Below, in pieces: positions 5,891-12,651 of a DNA stretch of 16,897 nucleotides. Both the position numbers and the translations under genes were made by a program. Each line of letters begins with the position of its first letter. Within the stretch, counting starts at the first letter, position 1. The stretch comes from Candidatus Parcubacteria bacterium (GTDB lineage Bacteria; Patescibacteriota; Minisyncoccia; Phycocordibacterales; Phycocordibacteraceae). Where the stretch lies: the NCBI GenBank assembly GCA_027459545.1, contig DAIDID010000005.1, positions 1-16,897 on the forward strand, in the 5' to 3' direction. A model generated the notes under the pieces. The model did not search any database. It had not been told where the DNA came from and worked only from the letters and a program-made list of their open reading frames with translations.

Positions 5891-6958
5891 CTATAAGTAG
5901 CGTTCAAATGTCTTAGGGTCGGTAGCGCGCTCATATGCATGCTCAATAGTGACCTCTCCTTTTCGTACAAGCTCAGCGAGCGAGCGATCCATATCAATCA
6001 TGCCATCTTGCGAGCTGGTTTGTATGACGGTTGCTATTTCATGCGAGCGACCTTCGCGGATGAGATTTGCCACTGCGTTATTATTTATAAGTAACTCATA
6101 CGCTGGTATAAGTCCTCCTGCAATACGCGGAATAAGACGCTGTGAAAAAATACCTGCGAGCGAGCCTGCGAGCTGTACACGCACCTGTCCTTGCTGATTT
6201 GGTGGAAACATATCGATGATGCGATCAATAGTTTGTGCGGCGTTATTTGTGTGGAGTGTAGAAAATACCAAGTGACCAGTCTCTGCAGCAGTTACGGCTG
6301 ATGAAATGGTTTCGTAGTCACGCATCTCACCTACCATGATTACATTTACGTCTTCACGAAACGCACCCTGCAAACCTGTTGCAAAATCTGGTGTATCTAT
6401 ATGCACCTCTCGCTGATGTATGAGTGATTTTTTTTGATCAAAAAGATACTCGACTGGATCTTCGATTGTGAGTATGTGTTCTGAACGGGTTTCATTTATG
6501 CGATCAATTATCGCAGCGAGCGTAGTTGACTTACCCTGCCCTACTGGCCCTACTACAAGGAAAAATCCTTCGAGCCGCTGTGTAAAGACTTCAAGTATTG
6601 GTGGAAGGTTGAGATTTGCAAAAGTGTGAATTTCGTGTGGTATGAGACGGAGTGCCATTGAAACAGATCCCTGTGTAACGTAGCCATTTACACGAAAACG
6701 ATTTTCCTTTGTGTGTGCGTATGAAAAGTCGACTGCTTGTGTTTCAGTAAATGTTGAGAGTCGTTGCTCTGGAGCAATACTCTTGAGTATCTTATCCATT
6801 TCATCTGGAGTAAATACGGGTTGTTGCAAAAGAGGAACGAGTGAACCTGACACGCGAATAATCGGTGGAGAACCTGCAGACAAGTGCAAATCAGAACCTC
6901 CTTCTCGTATTACAATGTCGAGAAGCTCTCCAATTCGCGTACCTTGTCCGTTACTCAT
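5891..6958 (-). CDS. pilT: Pilus retraction ATPase PilT
   Basis: A 355-aa hexameric secretion-superfamily ATPase. It has an N-terminal PAS-like PilT domain (GGSDLHLSAGSPPIIRVSG, ~20-38), Walker A GPVGQGKST (137-145), an Asp box around TIEDPVEY, Walker B VIMVGEMRD with catalytic Glu 211, and a His box AETGHLVFSTLHTN (~225-238). It ends with the PilT-type SLAGIFSQRLIPR and a C-terminal MIDMDRSLAELVRKGEVT helix. Walker A keeps GxxxxGKS/T although Val and Gln replace the common Thr and Ser. The absence of the extended N-terminal domain of PilB makes it PilT rather than an assembly ATPase. ATG 6958 overlaps the receiver gene stop as ATGA, so the two are translationally coupled. Confidence 0.95.
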   Translation of the reverse strand: MSNGQGTRIGELLDIVIREGGSDLHLSAGSPPIIRVSGSLVPLLQQPVFTPDEMDKILKSIAPEQRLSTFTETQAVDFSYAHTKENRFRVNGYVTQGSVSMALRLIPHEIHTFANLNLPPILEVFTQRLEGFFLVVGPVGQGKSTTLAAIIDRINETRSEHILTIEDPVEYLFDQKKSLIHQREVHIDTPDFATGLQGAFREDVNVIMVGEMRDYETISSAVTAAETGHLVFSTLHTNNAAQTIDRIIDMFPPNQQGQVRVQLAGSLAGIFSQRLIPRIAGGLIPAYELLINNNAVANLIREGRSHEIATVIQTSSQDGMIDMDRSLAELVRKGEVTIEHAYERATDPKTFERYL

Positions 6959-7338
6959 ACGTGTTTCTCAATTATTGCTATAGTTTCTGAATATACTTCT
7001 GAAGGAATTGCCGATGCTTTAATTATATATCCCGCTGCACCAAGCTCCTTCGCGCGTTCGATGTCTGACTCCTGACCTTGATTTGAAAGCACAATTGTTT
7101 TCATAGTCGGCGCCAAACTTTCTTTTTTTAGAGTCTCAAGCACTTCGAAACCATCAATTTCTGGCATAACGATATCGAGTAGGAGTGCATCTGGAGCTGG
7201 CTTTGCGCGAAGCTCCTCAAGCACGAGATTGCCATTTTGAAAAACAGTAACATCATGCCCTGCTGCTTTAAATTTCACCGCATACATATCGAGTAGAAAT
7301 CGATCGTCATCAGTGAGGTAAATTCGATAGGTAGCCAT
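6955..7338 (-). CDS. Stand-alone receiver domain (CheY/PilG-like response regulator)
   Basis: A 127-aa single receiver domain with no output domain. It shows the acidic pocket D10-D11-D12 (YLTDDDRF), the phospho-acceptor D55 in ALLLDIVMPEIDGFEVL, the switch Ser 85 in IVLSNQG, and the conserved Lys 107 in GYIIKAS. All residues needed for phosphorylation and switching are present. It lies between pilB and pilT, 24 bases after the pilB stop, and overlaps pilT by ATGA. This placement suggests that it acts on the motor ATPases, as PilG/PilH do in pilus chemosensory systems, but no histidine kinase is encoded here, so the phosphodonor must be elsewhere. Family certain; role inferred. Confidence 0.9.
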   Translation of the reverse strand: MATYRIYLTDDDRFLLDMYAVKFKAAGHDVTVFQNGNLVLEELRAKPAPDALLLDIVMPEIDGFEVLETLKKESLAPTMKTIVLSNQGQESDIERAKELGAAGYIIKASAIPSEVYSETIAIIEKHV

Positions 7339-7362
7339 AGATTAGATTTTGAAAAATTGTAA

Positions 7363-9018
7363 CTACGCTGCAGGAACTGTCTCCTCAGCGGGAAGCACTG
7401 GAATGTCTTGATCAATCAGCAACTCTCCACCAAGCGTATTTACTTCCTGGAAAGGAATTTCTCCAGCAAGTGCTTTCATTATAGCATCCTCGCGCATGGT
7501 GAGCATGCCTTTTTCACGTGCTGCTGCATAGACTTTCTCTTCAAACGGACTCGTGAGCACAACGTGCTCGATATCCTTGTCCATTTTAAGAATTTCAAAG
7601 ACAGCGAGGCGGCCGCGAGTGCCATTTGGACACTCAGGAGTAGTTCCTGCTTCGTAAAAATTCTTAAACTCTGGGAGATTTTGACGAAATTCTGCTGGAA
7701 GATCTGAAAAATCTTTTTCAAGCATCGCCCGTATACTTTCTGACACAGGCACAGGTACACCAGCTCCTGGACAAAGCTTGCGCACGAGTCGCTGACCAAT
7801 TGCCGCAATAAGTGTTGGCGCAATGAGGTAGGGATCAACACCCATGTCGACAAGACGCGGAATTACACCTGCAGCGGTATTTGTGTGAATAGTTGAAAAT
7901 ACGAGGTGACCAGTAAGCGCAGCTTGAATTGCAAGACCTGCTGTTTCTTTATCTCGAATTTCTCCCACCATTATTACATCTGGGTCTTGGCGGAGTATTG
8001 ATCGCAAACCAGAAGCAAAGGTATAGCCTATTTCCGGACGCACTTGCGACTGCGAGACTCCAGGAATTTCATACTCAATAGGATCTTCTACTGAAACGAC
8101 GTTCTGAGTTTCCCTATCAAGCTCTGAGATCATTGAGAAAAGTGTTGTCGACTTTCCAGAGCCAGTTGGTCCAGAAATAAGAATGATACCGTAGGGCTTT
8201 TTAATGATGTCGCGTATCTGCACAAGGTCTTGCTTAGAAAAACCAATTGACTCAAGACTTGAAATTGACTTTGCGCTATCCAAAATACGCATTACAATTT
8301 TTTCACCGTTTTGTGTAGGAAAAGTAGAAACACGAAAATCAATACGACGACCTTCAACTGACGCAGAAAAACGTCCATCCTGTGGTTTTCTTTTTTCATC
8401 GAGTCGTAACTGCGCGAGGATTTTTATGCGAGCGACTACTGCGGCATGCACTTTAAGTGGAAGCTCGAGTGACGTATGCAAATCACCATCCATACGGAAA
8501 CGCACTTGCACTTTTTCTGGTGTTGCTTCTATGTGAATATCAGATGCTCCTCCTTCTACTGCATATCGAAGAATTGTCGCAACTATTTTTGTTACGGGCG
8601 CATCGGCTTTTATAGTTGGCTCAAGTGGCGTTGACTGCCCTTTTGCATCTTTTTCATCTTCATTTTTTTGAATTGGCTCTAATTCTTCAAGCGCTTGACC
8701 AACTTCCCCTGTAAGACTTCCATACTCTTCTATCACTCGATCAAAATCAGCTTGGGTTATAAGGAACAGTTTATACGGCATCCCAACGCGCGTAGAGATA
8801 AACTGCAGCGCATCGAGCGCTTCGATATTATCTGGGTCGACGATTCCAACTTCTAACACATCACCCTCTGCGGCTATCGGAACAAATTTATAGTGCTCGG
8901 CAGATTCTTGCGGAATGTACTGCAAGACTTTTCGATCTACCGGCTCTGCAGTTGCAGAAAGCGTGCGCGTTGGAATACCGTACTTATTTGTATCTGTTTT
9001 CGTGAGTACTTCATCCAT
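7363..9018 (-). CDS. pilB: Pilus extension ATPase PilB
   Basis: A 551-aa GspE/PilB ATPase. The N-terminal region has the MshEN-like pattern (YIPQESAEHYKFVPIAAEGD then IGVDPDN-like GIVDPDN, ~33-65). It is followed by the N2 domain with SDIHIEATPE (~159-168) and the ATPase core: Walker A GPTGSGKST (283-291), Asp box VEDPIEYE, Walker B DVIMVGEIRD with Glu 353, and His box ALTGHLVFSTIHTN. PilB usually binds zinc with two CxxC pairs; here only one Cys of each remains (C416 in KLCPGAG, C463 in PECPNGTRGR). It follows the small pilP-like gene by 12 bases. Identity certain; the altered zinc site is noted as unusual. Confidence 0.96.
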   Translation of the reverse strand: MDEVLTKTDTNKYGIPTRTLSATAEPVDRKVLQYIPQESAEHYKFVPIAAEGDVLEVGIVDPDNIEALDALQFISTRVGMPYKLFLITQADFDRVIEEYGSLTGEVGQALEELEPIQKNEDEKDAKGQSTPLEPTIKADAPVTKIVATILRYAVEGGASDIHIEATPEKVQVRFRMDGDLHTSLELPLKVHAAVVARIKILAQLRLDEKRKPQDGRFSASVEGRRIDFRVSTFPTQNGEKIVMRILDSAKSISSLESIGFSKQDLVQIRDIIKKPYGIILISGPTGSGKSTTLFSMISELDRETQNVVSVEDPIEYEIPGVSQSQVRPEIGYTFASGLRSILRQDPDVIMVGEIRDKETAGLAIQAALTGHLVFSTIHTNTAAGVIPRLVDMGVDPYLIAPTLIAAIGQRLVRKLCPGAGVPVPVSESIRAMLEKDFSDLPAEFRQNLPEFKNFYEAGTTPECPNGTRGRLAVFEILKMDKDIEHVVLTSPFEEKVYAAAREKGMLTMREDAIMKALAGEIPFQEVNTLGGELLIDQDIPVLPAEETVPAA

Positions 9019-9030
9019 GTCTGGGATTGT

Positions 9031-9336
9031 TTATTTCCCTGATACACCAGGAACAGGAGAAAAAGGATCCGGTCTTCCTTCTGAGACAGGAACTACTGCC
9101 GTACGAGTATCGACGAGCGAAGTAAAACGAGGATCAGAAAGAATGCTGGTGTTGAAAGAGATTGACTCTGCTTCTGAAGTGAGATTTAAGAATGTTTGCT
9201 CAGCAGCGCTTGCTGGAGCGGAGTTATTTATAGAAAGCGCCGAAGTGTTTGAATTGAAAAAAAGCAAATACCCACCTACGCCGAGCGCTCCGAGAATTAT
9301 TACTACAATAATGATTGTGTTGCTTGAAGTAGACAT
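9031..9336 (-). CDS. Small membrane-anchored PilP-like protein
   Basis: A 101-aa protein with one N-terminal membrane segment (TIIIVVIILGALGVGGYLLFF, ~8-28), a Ser/Ala-rich linker and a C-terminal GRPDPFSPVPG motif. The GR-x-D/N-P-F motif resembles the one in PilP lipoproteins, and the gene lies directly after pilO, the usual place of pilP. There is no lipobox Cys and no PilP beta-domain, so it would be at most a minimal stand-in. It also contains DPRFTSLVD, which precedes the GRPDPF part. It is co-transcribed, starting 3 bases after the pilO stop and 12 bases before pilB. Function inferred from position; the protein is not confidently assigned to a named family. Confidence 0.7.
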   Translation of the reverse strand: MSTSSNTIIIVVIILGALGVGGYLLFFNSNTSALSINNSAPASAAEQTFLNLTSEAESISFNTSILSDPRFTSLVDTRTAVVPVSEGRPDPFSPVPGVSGK

Positions 9337-9339
9337 ATT

Positions 9340-9963
9340 CTATGGTAACCAATAAATGCGGAATGTTATCGCGTACGTATACACTCCTGTAGCTGAACTT
9401 GTTAAGACAATTTTTGTAATATCAAGCGGCCGCAAACTCTGCTCTGCGGCAGTGAGAAATGCGGTAAATTCAGAATACGTACCCGTAGCATTCACTTCTA
9501 GATCAAGAGAGTTTGTTGAGCTATTTGAAGGAAGTGTAACTACACCAGACCCTGCGCCTGAACCTGCACCAGAATACGCTGGCGCACCTCCGCCTACTGA
9601 TGCACCTGAGCTCGGAGAAGAACTCGCCCCGCCAGAAGAATTATCTTGGATTGAGAATTGTGACAGTGCAATACCATACTTCGCAGCAAGCGCGTCCATA
9701 TCTACAATAAGCTGAATATTATCGACTCCATCAGGCATGTACTCCTGAAGTCGCGTAAGTGATGCGGGATCTATAGCTTTCTCTTGTGATTGCAATTGAT
9801 TTTCTTTTTGAGTAAACGCAGCAGCTGCAGAAAGCGCACTATCATAGCTTTGAATTTGCTGCTGGTCGTTTGCTATCTCACCAGTAAACGTTGGGTATAT
9901 GTAAAAGTACCCGATACATCCGGCTATGATGATAAGCACAAGTGGTAAGAGACGAGTCATCAT
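9340..9963 (-). CDS. pilO: T4P alignment subcomplex protein PilO
   Basis: A 207-aa protein with an N-terminal membrane segment (LLPLVLIIIAGCIGYFYIYP), then a helical part with coiled-coil character (IANDQQQIQSYDSAL ... QENQLQSQEKAI), then TRLQEYMPDGVDNIQLIVDMDALAAKYGI, the PilO signature (x-L-P-x-x-x-x-x-x-x-L-x-x-L-x-x-x-A). A Gly/Ser/Ala-rich linker of about 35 residues (~108-145) precedes the C-terminal ferredoxin-like part (LEVNATGTYSEFTAFLTAAEQSLRPLDI), which is typical of PilO. It pairs with PilN in the membrane to link PilM to the assembly machine. ATG 9963 overlaps the pilN stop as ATGA, followed directly by a second ATG. The long low-complexity linker is unusual for PilO. Confidence 0.88.
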   Translation of the reverse strand: MMTRLLPLVLIIIAGCIGYFYIYPTFTGEIANDQQQIQSYDSALSAAAAFTQKENQLQSQEKAIDPASLTRLQEYMPDGVDNIQLIVDMDALAAKYGIALSQFSIQDNSSGGASSSPSSGASVGGGAPAYSGAGSGAGSGVVTLPSNSSTNSLDLEVNATGTYSEFTAFLTAAEQSLRPLDITKIVLTSSATGVYTYAITFRIYWLP

Positions 9964-10640
9964 GGTTTTGTAGTAGAAGCAGTCTTTGAAACTGTCGGCG
10001 TTGAAGTAGCTTGTGATGCAGGTGCAGCTACCACAGGCTGTGCTACTGGTGCTTGCGGTACTGAGCTTTCTTTAACTAACGCAGGATCGAGATTTGCAGT
10101 AAGCGAAAACGAAACGTTGTTACCTTTATTTACTGCTATATTTGAAAATATAGCGCTCTTTATGTACTTTTGACTTGCAAAGACATTTGACTGGTACGCA
10201 AGGGTATTAAAATCCTGTGCAACACCCGTCATGGAAATAGTTGCTGAGCGGTCATCAGCCACATCAATAGTTATTCCATCAAAGTGCACTCCTTGTGCTG
10301 TGATAGCACTAAGAAGTGTGAAAAATTGCGTAAGCGCAACGTGCTGATTCATCACTGCTGCTGCAGCATCTAAGCGCTTCTGGAGTCGAACGAGTTGCGT
10401 AACAGCATCTTGATTTACTGATTTTTGTGCAGTTATTACTTGTTCACCTTTTGCATTTTCTTCACTATGCAAAAAAAGTACGTATGCAAAGGTTCCAGCA
10501 GCAAGTAAGAGCGTGATGATAAGTATCACGACGGCGGTTATTAGGAAGACATTATTTCCTCCGCGCAAAAATTGCCGGTTCTGAGTAGAAATCGGCTGTT
10601 TAGGAACAAACGACGTTGGAATTGACGGAGAAAGAGCCAC
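9960..10640 (-). CDS. pilN: T4P alignment subcomplex protein PilN
   Basis: The start is placed at GTG 10640 (226 aa), not at the longer upstream frame, because TATACT (10652-10647) stands six bases before it and because the residues before it would make an extra hydrophobic stretch not found in PilN. The protein begins MALSPSIPTSFVPKQP, has one membrane segment (VFLITAVVILIITLLLAAGTFAYVLF, ~32-57), a helical region (LVRLQKRLDAAAAVMNQH) and the PilN fold region FFTLLSAITAQGVHFDGITID ... SATISMTGVAQDFNTLAYQSNVF. An Ala/Pro/Ser/Thr-rich tail ends the protein. It partners PilO and binds PilM through its cytoplasmic N-terminus. The usual N-terminal PilM-binding peptide (I-N-L-L) is not obvious. 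Confidence 0.85.
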   Translation of the reverse strand: MALSPSIPTSFVPKQPISTQNRQFLRGGNNVFLITAVVILIITLLLAAGTFAYVLFLHSEENAKGEQVITAQKSVNQDAVTQLVRLQKRLDAAAAVMNQHVALTQFFTLLSAITAQGVHFDGITIDVADDRSATISMTGVAQDFNTLAYQSNVFASQKYIKSAIFSNIAVNKGNNVSFSLTANLDPALVKESSVPQAPVAQPVVAAPASQATSTPTVSKTASTTKP

Positions 10641-10652
10641 AAAGTAAGTATA
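10641..10652 (-). promoter_or_regulatory. -10 TATACT six bases before pilN GTG
   Basis: On the minus strand TATACT is followed by TACTTT and GTG 10640. It lies in the 52-base gap after the pilM stop (10693) and suggests a second, leaderless transcript beginning at pilN. Confidence 0.55.
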
Positions 10653-10655
10653 CGT

Positions 10656-10680
10656 TGCAATATGCAAAAGACATATTGCA
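10656..10680. repeat. Inverted repeat between pilM and pilN
   Basis: TGCAATATG (10656-10664) and CATATTGCA (10672-10680) are perfect 9-bp reverse complements separated by 7 bases. The repeat ends 3 bases upstream of the -10 hexamer of pilN and starts 12 bases after the pilM stop. The dyad could be an operator over the -35 region or an RNA hairpin; it lacks the T-run of a terminator. Confidence 0.75.
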
Positions 10681-10692
10681 CTTATGCACAGT

Positions 10693-11781
10693 TTAAGGAA
10701 GTTCTTCGAGCTTTCGAAGTGCAAGACCAACTGCTACTGCAAACTCTGGACCAATTTCTTTAAGAAGTGGTCGCATAAATTCCGGTGCCTGCACTTTTGC
10801 AAACGGATCAGAGACACGAACATCGATTGAAAAAAATTGCCTTGCATAGGTGATGAGTTCTTTCGTCACTCCTCCACCCCCCGTAAGAAGAATTTCGGAA
10901 ATTGGTGTCTTGTGTGCAGTTTCATACTGGGTAATCACGCGCTTTGTTTCTTCAAAGATATGCGCGTATACGGATTGAATTGTTTCTAATTGATACGTAT
11001 CAGGAACAATTTTAAAACCGTTTTCTTTTTTCAACACTTCTGCACGAGCCATTGGTATGCCATGGGCACTTGAAATAGTACGCGTCACATTTTGTCCGCC
11101 TTGAGGAATGTAGTGTGAGAGAGCCACAATACCATGCTCAACTACATAAATTTTTGTAGCAGAAGCTCCTATATCAATAATCATCACTGGCTTCACTGCT
11201 TCGTCCACAACAGAGCGAATAGTGCTAAAAATCTCAATTTCGTAAAAATCAGCAGTAAGACCTGCGTCTTTCACAATGGTCTGCAAAAGAGTTAATTCGT
11301 CATTTTGTACTGCAACTATAAGTACACGTACTTTGGGACTTAATTCTTTGCCATCGGTTATAACATCTGGCACCACAAACCAATCAAGCTGCACTTCAGA
11401 AACTGGAACTGGAATATACTTTCGTGCCTCAAGCTCAACAATAGTTTTCTGCTCTTCTGGTGTCTTCGCACGAGGAAGATCTACGAGCGTAAGCAGCGAA
11501 CGAGCGAACGTTATAGAAATCCCTGCATTAGTGGTAGTGACATTTGACTCATGTAGCAGATCTTTTAAGTTTTCAGCAATTTTATCTGCGGAGAGATTGG
11601 TTGCTTGCCCTACTTCTACTCCTCCGTATGGACCAAGAGCTAACTCTCCATACGTTTCAAGAATCGCTGCGCCTTTTTCCTTTCGAAGCTGCACGACTTT
11701 CAGTGACGAAGCTCCTACATCAAGACCGATAGCACTGCTGCTTTTCGGTTTTCCTTTAGCAAAACTTGATAAAAAACTCAT
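10693..11781 (-). CDS. pilM: Actin-like pilus assembly ATPase PilM
   Basis: A 362-aa cytoplasmic FtsA/actin-like protein. The phosphate-1 motif is SAIGLDVGASSLKVVQL (~16-32), the second nucleotide loop is VMIIDIGASATKIYVVEHG (~198-216), and the adenosine loop is EILLTGGGGVTKELI (~294-308). The 1C/1A core contains VDLPRAKTPEEQKTIVELEARKYIPVPVSEVQLDWFVV, a strong PilM signature. PilM binds PilN and couples the cytoplasmic motors to the membrane parts. It is the first gene of the T4P cluster. A TAAACT hexamer preceded by TG (TGA-TAAACT) lies six bases before ATG 11781 and overlaps the comF -10 on the other strand. Confidence 0.93.
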   Translation of the reverse strand: MSFLSSFAKGKPKSSSAIGLDVGASSLKVVQLRKEKGAAILETYGELALGPYGGVEVGQATNLSADKIAENLKDLLHESNVTTTNAGISITFARSLLTLVDLPRAKTPEEQKTIVELEARKYIPVPVSEVQLDWFVVPDVITDGKELSPKVRVLIVAVQNDELTLLQTIVKDAGLTADFYEIEIFSTIRSVVDEAVKPVMIIDIGASATKIYVVEHGIVALSHYIPQGGQNVTRTISSAHGIPMARAEVLKKENGFKIVPDTYQLETIQSVYAHIFEETKRVITQYETAHKTPISEILLTGGGGVTKELITYARQFFSIDVRVSDPFAKVQAPEFMRPLLKEIGPEFAVAVGLALRKLEELP

Positions 11782-11803
11782 GTACTTAGTTTATCATGCG
11801 TGA
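11782..11803. promoter_or_regulatory. Divergent pilM/comF promoter, overlapping -10 boxes
   Basis: In the 22 bases between the two start codons, the minus strand carries TAAACT (11793-11788) six bases before pilM ATG 11781, with an extended TG. The plus strand carries TATCAT (11792-11797) six bases before comF GTG 11804. The hexamers share two base pairs, so polymerase could initiate in only one direction at a time. Both would give leaderless transcripts. No Shine-Dalgarno sequence fits in the gap. Confidence 0.6.
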
Positions 11804-12454
11804 GTGAATTTTTTTACTTTTTTCTTCAAAAAAATACTTGAATTACTTTTTCCAAATCGAAGTACGGAGCTTTTAGTAAATGCTGCGGAGAAAATTTCCT
11901 GCTATGCACTTATGAAAATTCAAGAAAACACTATAGATAATATCTGCGTGTATTCACTTCTTCCTTACAAAGCTCCACTGACGCAGGCACTTTGCATTGA
12001 AGCGAAATTTTATAAGAATGCAAAAGCCTATACCCTTCTTGGTTGTGTGATTGCTTTGTATCTAAAACACAAAGTGCTCATAGAGGCACCTCAGAACATC
12101 GTGATTGTGCCAATTCCGCTCGGCGCAAAGCGCCGAGCGGAACGTGGCTATAATCAAGTCGAAGAAATTCTCAAATATGTTTTAAAGGATTCAAATGTCA
12201 CAAATAAAAAATACACACTAGATACAAAACTGCTTGCCCGCGTAAAAGAAACCACGCCACAGATGACGCTCGGCAGAGCCGAGCGTCTAAAAAACATGAG
12301 TGGTGTATTTAAGGCACCCGCTCCGCTTTGTGCTGATACCTTATATATAGTTGTAGACGATGTAGTTACGACAGGCGCAACTCTTGCAGCAGCTCACAGC
12401 GCCCTAAAGCAAGCAGGTGCCAAACATACTCTACTACTTGCGATTGCTCATTAG
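11804..12454 (+). CDS. comF: ComF family phosphoribosyltransferase-like protein
   Basis: A 216-aa protein with the ComF core: IVPIPLGAKRRAERGYNQVE (~100-120), TPQMTLGRAERLKNMSGVF (~151-169) and the PRPP-binding loop YIVVDDVVTTGATL (~181-194). ComF aids DNA uptake or processing during natural transformation, and its placement beside pilM fits. Most ComF proteins begin with a C-x-x-C zinc finger after a LLFP motif; here ELLFPNRSTELLV keeps LLFP but has no paired Cys, so the finger is lost. GTG 11804 was chosen because it retains LLFP and has TATCAT six bases upstream. Two perfect palindromes with three-base loops (12114-12142 and 12265-12287) lie in the first two conserved blocks. Confidence 0.9.
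   Translation: MNFFTFFFKKILELLFPNRSTELLVNAAEKISCYALMKIQENTIDNICVYSLLPYKAPLTQALCIEAKFYKNAKAYTLLGCVIALYLKHKVLIEAPQNIVIVPIPLGAKRRAERGYNQVEEILKYVLKDSNVTNKKYTLDTKLLARVKETTPQMTLGRAERLKNMSGVFKAPAPLCADTLYIVVDDVVTTGATLAAAHSALKQAGAKHTLLLAIAH
12114..12142. repeat. Intragenic perfect palindrome in comF, 13-bp arms, AAA loop
   Basis: TTCCGCTCGGCGC (12114-12126) and GCGCCGAGCGGAA (12130-12142) around AAA. It encodes PLGAKRRAERG, and both arms cover residues conserved in the family (PIPL and RxERG). It shares the core CGCTCGGC with the second comF palindrome. Confidence 0.92.
12265..12287. repeat. Second intragenic perfect palindrome in comF, 10-bp arms, AGA loop
   Basis: GACGCTCGGC (12265-12274) and GCCGAGCGTC (12278-12287) around AGA. 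It encodes TLGRAERL. The core CGCTCGGC and its complement match the palindrome 120 bases upstream. Confidence 0.9.
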
Positions 12455-12492
12455 TCTAGTTGTGGTCTGAATTTTCGCCATATACTGAAAAT

Positions 12493-12521
12493 TTGATACG
12501 AAGCGATTCATGACTTATAGT
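12493..12521 (+). promoter_or_regulatory. Sigma70-type promoter of tRNA-Ser
   Basis: TTGATA (12493-12498), 17 bases, TATAGT (12516-12521); each hexamer matches 5 of 6 consensus bases. The start would fall near 12528, just before the tRNA. It is the only promoter here with a clear -35, showing what the housekeeping -35/-10 pair looks like in this genome. Confidence 0.8.
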
Positions 12522-12530
12522 GCTAGATAC

Positions 12531-12620
12531 GGAGACGTGGCTGAGTGGTCGAAAGTACCTCACTGCTAACGAGGCGTCCTTTAACCGGGACCGTGGGTTC
12601 GAATCCCACCGTCTCCGCCA
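12531..12620 (+). tRNA. tRNA-Ser (GCU)
   Basis: The acceptor stem GGAGACG pairs with CGTCTCC, followed by discriminator G and an encoded CCA (12618-12620). The anticodon loop CTGCTAA gives GCU (Ser, AGC/AGU codons). The long variable arm (GTCC...GGAC) is the class II feature of serine tRNAs, and the T arm is GTGGG-TTCGAAT-CCCAC. The last pair of the anticodon stem is an A-C mismatch (31/39) and the D stem has a G-U pair; neither should prevent function. Confidence 0.95.
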
Positions 12621-12651
12621 AGAAATCGGCCGAACGTTTGAATATTTGTAA

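Noticed and set aside
10641..10730. Longer N-terminus for PilN from 10730
   Set aside because: It would overlap pilM, adds a hydrophobic stretch not seen in PilN, and ignores the -10 box six bases before GTG 10640.
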